Position numbers and translations under genes: made by a program
The notes under the pieces: generated by a model
The model's input: only the letters and a program-made list of their open reading frames with translations
Databases searched by the model: none
What the model was told of the DNA's origin: nothing
DNA from: Cladorhizidae sp. MBARI D1340-BT2
Taxonomy: Eukaryota > Porifera > Demospongiae > Poecilosclerida > Cladorhizidae
Direction of reading: 5' to 3'
Assembly: GCA_028752905.1 (NCBI GenBank)
Contig: JAQNBH010000011.1
Coordinates: 1,076,879 to 1,140,878 of the forward strand
Length of the DNA: 64,000 nucleotides
Shown here: piece by piece, positions 21,101-32,700 of the stretch
Layout: each line of letters begins with the position of its first letter
How positions within the stretch are numbered: the stretch's first letter is position 1

Positions 21101-23074
21101 ATTAGTCCCCTACAAGATGGTGGGCCTGCATGCAGTGGCAGCTATGCTTGATTAGTCCCCTACAAGATGGTGGGCCTGCATGCAGTGGTGCTATGCTTGA
21201 TTAGTCCCCTACAAGATGGTAGGCCTGCATGCAGTGGCAGCTATGCTTGATTAGTCCCCTACAAGATGGTAGGCCTGCATGCAGTGGCAGCTATGCTTGA
21301 TTAGTCCCCTACAAGATGGTGGGCCTGCATGCAGTGGTTCATGTGCAACTATGCTTGATTAGTCCCCTACAAGATGGTAGGCCTGCATGCAGTGGCAGCT
21401 ATGCTTGATTAGTCCCCTACAAGATGGTAGGCCTGCATGCAGTGGCAGCTATGCTTGATTAGTCCCCTACAAGATGGTGGGCCTGCATGCAGTGGTTCAT
21501 GTGCAACTATGCTTGATTAGTCCCCTACAAGATGGTAGGCCTGCATGCAGTGGCAGCTATGCTTGATTAGTCCCCTACAAGATGGTGGGCCTGCATGCAG
21601 TGGTGTCGACCCAATGAGGTTGGTTGGGTTGGCTTCAGTGCCTATGCTAGCATTATAACTCTGCATCTGCTTTTGACAATACTAATAAGTGGTGTAGTAA
21701 TTGATTTACTTATGTATAGCTTATGCTTGTTTTAAACGGTAAAGGTTGTGTGGTATAAAATGGTGGACCGTCTTGTTGATGTTCTATTTTTATACTAGGC
21801 AAGCAAATGGACTCCATTGTCTTCTATAAGTACATATGATATCAGCAGATGTAGCTAGCTCTCTACAGCATATGGTGTTATTCACTTGAATAGTTGATAG
21901 TCTTTCTATTAGTATGTTCGCCTATTCATGCGTGCATAAAATTTCAGATGTATTAAAAATGTGGGCTGTGGTTGTTATGGACAGGAGCTAGAGTATACTG
22001 ATGTACTAGGGCAGTGGTTGTTATGGACCTCTGTCTATAGGAGCTAGGGCTGTGGTTGTTATGGACCTCTGTCTATAGGAGCTAGGGCTGTAGTTGTTAT
22101 GGACCTGTCTAGATAATGATTACTAGGGCTGTGGTTGTTATGTACCTCTGTCTAGGGCTGTGGTTGTTATGGACCTCTGTCTATAGGAGCTAGGGCTGTG
22201 GTTGTTATGGACCTCTGTCTATTGGAGCTAGGGCTGTGGTTGTTATGGACCTCTGTCTATAGGAGACAGGGCAGTGGTTGTTATGGACCTCTGTCTATAG
22301 GAACTAGGGCTGTGGTTACTAGGGCTGTGGTTGTTAAGGACCTGTCGACAAGAGCTAGATATTACATATTGTACTGCACAACACCTGCATATATATATAT
22401 GCAACATGCTACTAGTATTACATACTGGACTGTACAACACCTACATATATATATATATGCAACATGCTACTAGTATTACATACTGTACTGCACAACACCT
22501 GCATATATATATATGCAACATGCTACTAGTATTACATACTGGACTGTACAACATACTGATTACTAGGGCTGTGGTTGTTATGGACCTCTGTCTATAGGAA
22601 CCAGGGCTGTGGTTGTTAAGAACCTCGGTCTATAGGAACTAGGGCTGTGGTTACTAGGGCTGTGGTTGTTAAGGACTTGGCTACTGTGGTTGTTATGGAC
22701 CTCTATCTACAGGAGCTAGAGTATACTGATGTACTAGGGCTGTGGTTGGACCTCTATCTACAGGAGCTAGAGTATACTGATGCACTAGGACTGTAGTTGT
22801 TATGGACCTCTATCTACAGGAGCTAGAGTATACACTAGGGCTGTGGTTGTTATGGACCTCTGTCTACAGGACCTAGAGTATACTGATGTATTAGGGCTGT
22901 GGTTGTTATGAATCTCTGTCTGCAGGGGCTAGACTCTTTATTGATGCCAAGGCACAGCTGACCATACTTGGAACTGAGATGGACTACGTGGAGACAAAAT
23001 TGACCAACGAGTTTATCTTCAACAACCCCAATGTCAAGGGAACATGTGGTTGTGGCGAGAGTTTCACGGTATAA
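15197..23074 (+). CDS. ISCA1: Iron-sulfur cluster assembly protein ISCA1
   Basis: A-type Fe-S assembly factor that works with ISCA2/IBA57 in mitochondria to mature [4Fe-4S] proteins (family knowledge). The four exons are 15197-15280, 15348-15401, 16178-16283 and 22926-23074, with GT-AG borders and consistent phases. The product is 130 residues, close to the 129 of human ISCA1. Exon 1 (MAQQAVRATVRAVKGSRVF) is basic and suits a mitochondrial presequence. Exon 2 starts TPAAVDKVKSL. Exon 3 carries VGVRTRGCNGLSYVLEY with the first cluster-binding Cys. Exon 4 carries LGTEMDYVETKLTNEFIFNN and ends CGCGESFTV with the CGC pair. All three conserved Cys are present, so the gene looks intact. A polyadenylation signal AATAAA lies at 23146-23151, 72 bases after the stop. 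Intron 3 (6.6 kb) is almost wholly tandem repeat and is flanked on both sides by arrays that contain its own splice sites. Confidence 0.96.
15471..15605. repeat. (TG)n microsatellite with CATGAG spacers
   Basis: Runs of GTGTGTGTG broken by CATGAGTG, in ISCA1 intron 2. Confidence 0.9.
15956..16153. mobile_element. Short MITE with 15-bp terminal inverted repeats
   Basis: Left end CAGGGTTTCATTTAG (15956-15970) and the reverse complement of the right end, CAGGATTTCATTTAG (16139-16153), match at 14 of 15 bases. The 198 bp between them has no coding capacity and contains a G-tract of more than 20 bases and several C-tracts. The CAG ends suggest a hAT-type element. The flanks (CCTTGCA and CCTTGTG) are similar but do not give a clean target duplication. 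The element ends 24 bp before ISCA1 exon 3. Confidence 0.6.
16277..21603 (+). repeat. 5.3-kb minisatellite spanning the ISCA1 intron-3 donor
   Basis: About 100 copies of a unit in two lengths: 50 bp (CTACAAGATGGTGGGCCTGC, ATGCAGTGGCAGCTATGC, TTGATTAGTCCC) and 58 bp (TTCATGTA or similar inserted after GCAGTGG). The first copy is the real exon end and donor, CAAGATG|GTAGGCCTGC, so every unit carries a donor-like CAAGATGGT(A/G)GGC. Rare variants such as GGGCATGCATGC (17449, 17996, 19654, 20090) recur, so multi-unit blocks have been duplicated. Confidence 0.97.
21970..22947 (+). repeat. Repeat spanning the ISCA1 intron-3 acceptor
   Basis: About 20 imperfect copies of GGGCTGTGGTTGTTATGGAC, CTCTGTCTATAGGAGCTA. 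The true acceptor, TTATGAATCTCTGTCTGCAG|GGGCTAGAC, is the last copy, so the unit includes the 3' splice site and the first exon bases. Some units continue GAGCTAGAGTATACTGATG, matching exon GGGCTAGACTCTTTATTGATG over a longer stretch. Between 22355 and 22560 a different repeat with TATATATATATGCAACATGC is embedded. Confidence 0.9.
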
Positions 23075-23716
23075 CATTACAGCTGCTGACCCTTTACCTT
23101 ATTCTCCAACTATCTTCATATTATTATTTCCCCTCTGCTGCCCGTAATAAAGGCTGTGTTGCACTGTGCTATGTGTTATGTGTTACACTGTGCTATGTGT
23201 TGCACTGTGCTATGTGTTACACTGTGCTATGTGTTGCACTGTGCTATTATTCTGGAGCAGAGATAATATTGTATCAGTTCAGTCATAACTTAGTTCCACT
23301 TGGAACAGCCTCATTTTGCACAGTCTACGCAATGTAATATGTATCAACACACAAATATATGATACTCGAAGAGATAGGCTTGACACTGTTGGAGGGGACA
23401 TTGGTACTGACTGTATTGGCATTAGGGGGGTATTGGTACTGGTGGGGAGGGTATTGGCACTAGAGGGGGAGGGGCCGGGGGATTACACTGGTTTAATTAT
23501 AATTTTAGTGAAGCAAAGTTACAATGAGAAATTGTTCTTCTGACTACATATATAAAACAACTACAGAGGTGTCTGTGCAAATACAATACATGTATATATG
23601 TGTGTATTGCTCTACATGAACATACATAGCAAGGCTGCCTGCACCAGCTGCAAGTGACTGTTGCCAAAATTCTATGCAGTGTATAAATATACTCGAGACA
23701 TAAGTTAGTGTGAAAG
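23075..23716. other. Convergent region between ISCA1 and the receptor gene
   Basis: ISCA1 3' UTR with AATAAA at 23146-23151, then a short TGTGCTATGTGTTACAC repeat (23156-23246), then the likely 3' UTR of the minus-strand receptor gene. No other gene is seen. Confidence 0.6.
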
Positions 23717-23750
23717 TCACACTAAGGTTTGCGAGGTGTCCATTTGTCTC
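23717..23750 (-). CDS. Probable last receptor exon with PDZ-ligand end
   Basis: A good acceptor (TTTTTCCTGCAG|G) follows the 5.3 kb intron. Joined in phase to 29033, it adds RQMDTSQTLV and a TGA stop. Thr-Leu-Val at the C-terminus is a class I PDZ-binding motif. The assignment rests on splice phase, position just before the ISCA1 3' end, and the plausible tail. A transcript ending at 28978 is the alternative. Confidence 0.55.
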
Positions 23751-26700
23751 CTGCAGGAAAAATAAACAAACAAATATAATGAAGAAACACGTAATATCTC
23801 TAGGGAACAACAGTGTGGCGGGCTCTATTCACTGTGGCAATGACACTAGTTACCCCAGGGCAATGCTGCTCTAGTTACCATGGCAATGCTCTAGTTACCA
23901 TGGCAATGCTGCTCTAGTTACCATGGCAATGTTGCTTTAATTACCATGGCAATGCTCTAGTTACCATGGCAATGCTGCTCTGGTTACCATGGCAATGCTG
24001 CTCTAGTTACCATGGCAAAGATGCTCTAATCATGATGTCATGGCAATGGTGTTCTGGTTTACCATTGCTCTTTTTATGACAATGATGCTCTAATCACCAT
24101 GGCAATGGTGCTCCCATAAACTCTGCTTAGCGCACACCAAGCTGTTAATTGCTCCTTTATTATTGCTACTTTGCTAGGCATCTATCTGCATGGTGCAAGT
24201 GTTAGGTATCTGCATGGTGCAAGTGTTAGGTATCTGCATGGAGTGTTAGGTACAGCATGGTGCAAGTGTTAGGTATCTGCATGGTGCAAGTGTTAGGTAT
24301 CTGCATGGTGCAAGTGTTAGGTATCTGCATGGTGCAAGTGTTAGGCATCTGCATGGTGCGAGTGTTAGGTATCTGCATGGTGCAAGTGTTGGGTATCTGC
24401 ATGGTGCAAGTGTTAGGTATCCAAGTGTTAGGTATCTGCATGGTGCAAGTGTTAGGTATCTGCATGGTGCAAGTGTTAGGTATCTGCATGGTGCAAGTGT
24501 TAGGTATCTGCATGGTGCAAGTGTTGGGTATCTGCATGGTGCAAGTGTTAGGTATCTGCATGGTGCAAGTGTTAGGTATCTGCATGGTGCAAGTGTTAGG
24601 TATCTGCATGGTGCAAGTGTTAGGTATCTGCATGGTGCAAGTGTTAGGTATCTGCATGGTGCAAGTGTTAGGTATCTGCATGGTGCAAGTGTTAGGTATC
24701 TGCATGGTGCAAGTGTTGGGTATCTGCATGGTGCAAGTGTTAGGTATCCAAGTGTTAGGTATCTGCATGGTGCGAGTGTTAGGTATCTGCATGGTGCAAG
24801 TGTTAGGTATCTGCATGGTGCAAGTGTTAGGTATCTGCATGGTGCAAGTGTTAGGTATCTGCATGGTGCAAGTGTTAGGTATCTGCATGGTGCAAGTGTT
24901 AGATATCTGCATGGTGCAAGTGTTGGGTATCTGCATGGTGCAAGTGTTAGGTATCTGCATGGAGTGTTAGGTATCTGCATGGTGCAAGTGTTAGGTATCT
25001 GCATGGTGCAAGTGTTAGGTATCTGCATGGTGCAAGTGTTAGGTATCTGCATGGTGCAAGTGTTAGGTATCTGCATGGTGCAAGTGTTAGGCACACACCA
25101 GGAACACATAAGAAGCTACTGCTGGTGCACACACCAGGAACACAGATAAGAAGCTACTGCTAGTGCACACACCAGGAACACAGATAAGAAGCTACTGAGT
25201 GCACACACACCAGGAACACAGATAAGAAGCTACTGCTAGTGCACACACACCAGGAACACAGATAAGAAGCTACTGCTAGTGCACACACACCAGGAACACA
25301 GATAAGAAGCTACTGCTAGTGCACACACACCAGGAACACAGATAAGAAGCTACTGCTGGTGAACACACACCAGGAACACAGATAAGAAGCTACTGCTAGT
25401 GCACACACACCAGGAACACAGATAAGAAGCTACTGAGTGCACACACACCAGGAACACAGATAAGAAGCTACTGCTGGTGCACACACCAGGAACACAGATA
25501 AGAAGCTACTGCTAGTGCACACACACCAGGAACACAGATAAGAAGCTACTGCTAGTGCACACACACCAGGAACACAGATAAGAAGCTACTGCTAGTGCAC
25601 ACACACCAGGAACACAGATAAGAAGCTACTGCTGGTGCACACACACCAGGAACACAGATAAGAAGCTACTGCTAGTGCACACACACCAGGAACACAGATA
25701 AGAAGCTACTGCTAGTGCACACACACCAGGAACACAGATAAGAAGCTACTGCTAGTGCACACACCAGGAACACAGATAAGAAGCTACTGCTAGTGCACAC
25801 ACACCAGGAACACAGATAAGAAGCTACTGCTAGTGCACACACACCAGGAACACAGATAAGAAGCTACTGCTAGTGCACACACACCAGGAACACAGATAAG
25901 AAGCTACTGCTAGTGCACACACACCAGGAACACAGATAAGAAGCTACTGCTGGTGCACACACACCAGGAACACATATAAGAAGCTACTGCTAGTGCACAC
26001 ACACCAGGAACACAGATAAGAAGCTACTGCTGGTGCACACACACCAGGAACACAGATAAGAAGCTACTGCTGGTGCACACACACCAGGAACACAGATAAG
26101 AAGCTACTGCTAGTGCACACACACCAGGAACACAGATAAGAAGCTACTGCTAGTGCACACACCAGGAACACAGATAAGAAGCTACTGCTAGTGCACACAC
26201 CAGGAACACAGATAACAAGCTACTGCTAGTGCACACACCAGGAACACAGATAAGAAGCTACTGCTAGTGCACACACACCAGGAACACAGATAAGAAGCTA
26301 CTGCTAGTGCACACACACCAGGAACACAGATAAGAAGCTACTGCTAGTGCACACACCAGGAACACAGATAAGAAGCTACTGCTAGTGCACACACACCAGG
26401 AACACAGATAAGAAGCTACTGCTAGTGCACACACACCAGGAACACAGATAAGAAGCTACTGCTAGTGCACACACACCAGGAACACAGATAAGAAGCTACT
26501 GCTAGTGCACACACACCAGGAACACAGATAAGAAGCTACTGCTAGTGTACACACACCAGGAACACAGATAAGAAGCTACTGCTAGTGCACACACCAGGAA
26601 CACAGATAAGAAGCTACTGCTAGTGTACACACACCAGGAACACAGATAAGAAGCTACTGCTAGTGCACACACCAGGAACACAGATAAGAAGCTACTGCTA

Positions 26701-29700
26701 GTGCACACACACCAGGAACACAGATAAGAAGCTACTGCTAGTGCACACACCAGGAACACAGATAAGAAGCTACTGCTAGTACACACACACCAGGAACACA
26801 GATAAGAAGCTACTGCTAGTGCACACACACCAGGAACACAGATAAGAAGCTACTGCTAGTGCACACACCAGGAACACAGATAAGAAGCTACTGCTGGTGC
26901 ACACACCAGGAACACAGATAAGAAGCTACTGCTAGTGCACACACACCAGGAACACAGATAAGAAGCTACTGCTAGTGCACACACCAGGAACACAGATAAG
27001 AAGCTACTGCTGGTGCACACACCAGGAACACATATAAGAAGCTACTGCTAGTGCACACACACCAGGAACACAGATAAGAAGCTACTGCTAGTGCACACAC
27101 ACCAGGAACACAGATAAGAAGCTACTGCTAGTGCACACACACCAGGAACACAGATAAGAAGCTACTGCTAGTGCACACACACCAGGAACACAGATAAGAA
27201 GCTACTGCTAGTGCACACACCAGGAACACAGATAAGAAGCTACTGCTAGTGCACACACACCAGGAACACAGATAAGAAGCTACTGCTAGTGCACACACCA
27301 GGAACACAGATAAGAAGCTACTGCTAGTGCACACACACCAGGAACACAGATAAGAAGCTACTGCTGGTGCACACACACCAGGAACACAGATAAGAAGCTA
27401 CTGCTAGTGCACACACACCAGGAACACAGATAAGAAGCTACTGCTAGTGCACACACACCAGGAACACAGATAAGAAGCTACTGCTAGTGCACACACACCA
27501 GGAACACAGATAAGAAGCTACTGCACACACACCAGGAACACAGATAAGAAGCTACTGCTGGTGCACACACACCAGGAACACAGATAAGAAGCTACTGCTA
27601 GTGCACACACACCAGGAACACAGATAAGAAGCTACTGCTAGTGCACACACACCAGGAACACAGATAAGAAGCTACTGCTAGTGCACACACACCAGGAACA
27701 CAGATAAGAAGCTACTGCTAGTGCACACACCAGGAACACAGATAAGAAGCTACTGCTGGTGCACACACACCAGGAACACAGATAAGAAGCTACTGCTAGT
27801 GCACACACACCAGGAACACAGATAAGAAGCTACTGCTAGTGCACAGACACCAGGAACACAGATAAGAAGCTACTGCTAGTGCACACACACCAGGAACACA
27901 GATAAGAAGCTACTGCTAGTGCACACACACCAGGAACACAGATAAGAAGCTACTGCTAGTACACACACACCAGGAACACAGATAAGAAGCTACTGCTAGT
28001 ACACACACACCAGGAACACAGATAAGAAGCTACTGCTAGTGCACACACCAGGAACACAGATAAGAAGCTACTGCTAGTGCACACACACCAGGAACACAGA
28101 TAAGAAGCTACTGCTAGTGCACACACACCAGGAACACAGATAAGAAGCTACTGCTAGTGCACACACACCAGGAACACAGATAAGAAGCTACTGCTGGTGC
28201 ACACACACCAGGAACACAGATAAGAAGCTACTGCTAGTGCACACACACCAGGAACACAGATAAGAAGCTACTGCTTGTGCACACACACCAGGAACACAGA
28301 TAAGAAGCTACTGCTAGTGCACACACACCAGGAACACAGATAAGAAGCTACTGCTAGTGCACACACACCAGGAACACAGATAAGAAGCTACTGCTAGTGC
28401 ACACACACCAGGAACACAGATAAGAAGCTACTGCTGGTGCACACACACCAGGAACACAGATAAGAAGCTACTGCTAGTGCACACACACCAGGAACACAGA
28501 TAAGAAGCTACTGCTAGTGCACACACCAGGAACACAGATAAGAAGCTACTGCTGGTGCACACACACCAGGAACACAGATAAGAAGCTACTGCTAGTGCAC
28601 ACACACCAGGAACACAGATAAGAAGCTACTGCTAGTGCACACACCAGGAACACAGATAAGAAGCTACTGCTGGTGCACACACACCAGGAACACAGATAAG
28701 AAGCTACTGCTAGTGCATGCACACCAGGAACACAGATAAGAAGCTACTGCTAGTGCACACACACCAGGAACACAGATAAGAAGCTACTGCTAGTGCATGC
28801 ACACCAGGAACACAGATAAGAAGCTACTGCTGGTGCACACACACCAGGAACACAGATAAGAAGCTACTGCTAGTGCACACACCAGGAACACAGATAAGAA
28901 GCTACTGCTGGTGCACACACCAGGAACACAGATAAGAAGCTACTGCTGGTGCACACACCAGGAACACAGATAAGAAGCTACATGCCTTGTAAACACATGT
29001 GTGCAGTGAGAGAGGGTATGTGCATGACATACCTCACAACTTGCTTTCCAAGAGTTCTTTCTAAATCGTCTTCCCCGTGACTCCGCCTCAGTCCTTCACT
29101 GGGATGATCGGCATTAGAGCCTTGGTATATGGGGTTGGAGGTCAGATGTGGGAGTGACAGATGTGGGAGTGGCATTTCCCCTGCCCACTGCAGACATGGT
29201 TGTGCACTTGGAACGCTCTTCAGGAGAGGGTGTGTCGCAATAGGTGGGATGGGTCGTACACTTTGAGGGGTACAAGGCTTGAAGGAAGCTGATCCAGGGG
29301 AGAAAATTCCACTGTTTGGGTCCCTTGCATGAAAGGGGGGAGCACCAGGAAGTAGGGGCATGGCACTATGTGGCACCATCTCCTCATGGTCACCCTGTAC
29401 CAGGTTTTCTGGAGCACTGCGTCGCTTCTCAGTTTCCAGCCACACTGGCCTTGGGCCACTTACTGTCGCCATGGTCGCCATGGTTTCAGAATCCATGGCA
29501 GCAACCAACTTATGCCTGGATGCCGTGTTAGGCAACTGGGGGGTGGCAGAAGTCCCGGTGGTGTGGCCCCGCCCTTGTGGGAATACTGGGGAGGAGTTTA
29601 CAGCAGGAGGAGGAGGAGATGACCACCACTCCACCTCGTCAGCAGGTGTGGGTGGAAGGGGGCGCCCACACATGAGGTCAAAGTTTGGGTTCATGGTGGG

Positions 29701-32700
29701 TGTGGCTGTAGCAGCTGTTTCATATGGGAGTGGTACCAGGTCACAATGGAGAGGAGGAGTTTGTAGCTGCTGCAGGGTTTGCTTGGAGCCAACGGTATTT
29801 GTTGAAAGGTTCTGCTTCGGGACACTTTCACCTTGCAGAGTGTGATCGTACTCCTCCTCTTTCCCCCGTAGCCCTTCGAAGCTGTCCAACAGGGAATCTC
29901 TCTGCTTGTACCAGTAAGGGTCTTCCATCTTCCGGCCCATTGATCGATCTCCCTTAGCAGTGTACTCCAAATAATCCACGGGGTGAGATTCCTCGACTCT
30001 CGGACACTCCTCACCTTCCTCCTCCTCTCTGCATCTCAACTCCTCTCCTCCCCACCAACTCTTCCTCTGGTCCGCCATGTTTTCACGTACCCTCCTCGAG
30101 TTCTCCTCGTCTTCCCTAGAGTCCATGTCTTCCATGTCCTTACCATCTAAGTCAGGATCTTCTCCAAGCTCATCCTCATTAATCTGACTTAAGGACCCTG
30201 GGAGAAAAATTCCAGGATGGTCGTCACAGTAATTGGCTATTGCAATGGGAAGTTGGGGAAAGGTCTGTGTGGGCTCGTCTTCATCAGATGAGCTTCTATC
30301 TTGGTCTAGAATGGTGTCTCCGAGGGGAAGAGGGTCCTCAAACCATGGCTTGTGGGTGTGGTTTTCAGGGACGGTGAACTTGGGAGAAGGTGGGAGTAGC
30401 TGCGTAGGAGAGGGTGGGTGTGGTGGGGGTGTGGCCATGTCATGTCCCTCGTCGCTGCCCAGAAGTGCAGAGTTGTAGCACGGCTGATGGGACAAGGAGG
30501 CAAGTTGGCGGTCAAACTCGCTAGGTGTGTTCCTGGGTACAGAGGTCAGAGTAGTAGGATGCTGGAAGTGGTCACAGTTAGAGGCCGAGTTCCTGGGCAT
30601 ACTGCTGGGTGCAGAGTTCAATGCGGTGCTATGATGGAAGGAGGGAAGGCTAGGAGGCGGGTGCTTGGGTGGGTGTGTTTGCAGCAACTCCGACCTCATC
30701 TGCGTAGGAACCTGCAAGGGGGCAGGATGTCAAACCAACTAAGCCAGTGTGTGTATGTGTGTGTGTGTGTGTATGTATGTGTGTATGTATGTGTATGTAC
30801 GTATGTGTGTGTGTGTATGTATGGAGGGGGGGGGGGGAGGATAATAATTGTATTCTTGTGTACTTACAGAAGGAAAGGTAACATCAATGGATGCCGGGGG
30901 AGTGGTTGGAGACCTAAACTTCTCCACAAGTGCTCTTCTCACCTAATGAGACGCATCCCATTACAAATCATGTGTTAGGCAGGGTTCAGGGTTCATCTGG
31001 TCATAATTGAGAATTAAGCAGCCTCACCATTAGGGATCCCTCACTATCCCACACCTCACCATTAGGCACCCCACACTATCCCACACCTCACCATTAGGCA
31101 CCCCTCACTATCCCACACCTCACCATTAGGCACCCCTCACTATCCCACACCTCACCATTAGGCACCCCTCACTATCCCACACCTCACCATTAGGCACCCC
31201 TCACTATCCCACACCTCACCATTAGGCACCCCTCACTATCCCACACCTCACATTAGGCACTCCTCACTATCCCACACCTCACCATTAGGCACCCCTCACT
31301 ATCCCACACCTCACATTAGGCACTCCTCACTATCCCACACCTCACCATTAGGCACCCCTCACTATCCCACACTTCACATTAGGCACTCCTCACTATCCCA
31401 CACCTCACCATTAGGCACCCCTCACTATCCCACACGTCACATTAGGCACCCCTCACTATCCCACACCTCACCATTAGGCACTCCTCACTATCCCACACCT
31501 CACCATTAGGCACCCCTCACTATCCCACACCTCACCATTAGGCACCTCTCACTATCCCACACCTCACATTAGGCACTCCTCACTATCCCACACCTCACCA
31601 TTAGGCACTCCTCACTATCCCACACCTCACCATTAGGCACCTCTCACTATCCCACACCTCACATTAGGCACCCTCACTATCCCACACCTCACATTGGGCA
31701 CACCTCACTATCCCACACCTCACCATTAGGCACCCCTCACTATCCCACACCTCACATTAGGCACCCCTCACTATCCCACACCTCACATTAGGCACCCCTC
31801 ACTATCCCACACCTCACATTAGGCACTCCTCACTATCCCACACCTCACCATTAGGCACTCCTCACTATCCCACACCTCACCATTAGGCACCCCTCACTAT
31901 CCCACCCCTCATATTAGGCACCCCTCACTATCCCACACCTCACCATTAGGCACCCCTCACTATCCCACACCTCACATTAGGCACTCCTCACTATCCCACA
32001 CCTCACATTAGGCACACCTCACTGTCCCCCCGCATCGTTGGGTACACCCCTCACTATCCTAAGGAGTTTCTTTGCACATCACAATTCATTTAGCCACACC
32101 CACCAGGATGGTTGTTGGTAGTTACTCCGTCTGGATGGGAGGTGGCTACTCTATCTAGACAAGGATCTGCCATACAGCAGTCTACCTTACAAGAAGATTC
32201 CACCCCCCTCCTTAAATTCCCTCCTAACACTAGCTCCCCTCCCGGCTCCCAAACCCCCTTAATTAAAAAAACACCCTCCAAACGTACTTAAGCTCCCAAC
32301 CCCCTACCCCTCAACTCCTAACCCCCTCAAACACAGCTGCTCTACCCCTCCTCCACTTTACCCTAACCCCCTAATCCCCTCTACTTCCAAACCCATACCC
32401 CCCTTCACCCCAACCCCCTAACCCCTTTACTTCCAACCCCCTAACCTTCAACTCCCTCACCCCTGACCCCACCACCTAACCCCGAATGCCCTGTCTGTGT
32501 TCCACTCGTGATGGTGCAACAAAGCCAGAAGGAACTCTGTGAAGTGTACACAAGTAAATTATAGACGGCTAGAACACAGCTAATAGAATGAAGCCATATT
32601 ACCTTCTGATTGAGGCAGTGCACCATGATTAGGTAAAGGGTAGTCAGTGCATGAAGAAAAGCAAACACATGCTCCAGCACACGAAGTACGTAGAGTGCCA

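Noticed and set aside
22243..22597. Short open frames near 22.2-22.6 kb
   Set aside because: They fall in the acceptor-derived repeat and the embedded TATATA repeat of ISCA1 intron 3.
24226..25132. Open frames of 240-290 codons on both strands
   Set aside because: The 24 bp array has a period divisible by three and no stop in several frames; peptide repeats are exact translations of the unit.
25091..28979. CRISPR-like regular repeat array
   Set aside because: Units are directly adjacent with no unique spacers, and the context is an animal intron.
29220..30978. Several open frames antisense to or shifted from the receptor tail
   Set aside because: They overlap the long tail exon, which has a spliced, phase-consistent context. 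They show no independent features.
30943..32035. 32-bp array as another splice-site-derived repeat (unit contains CTCACC near an AG)
   Set aside because: Similarity of the unit to the acceptor at 30943 is weak and needs gaps. It is not comparable to the four clear cases.
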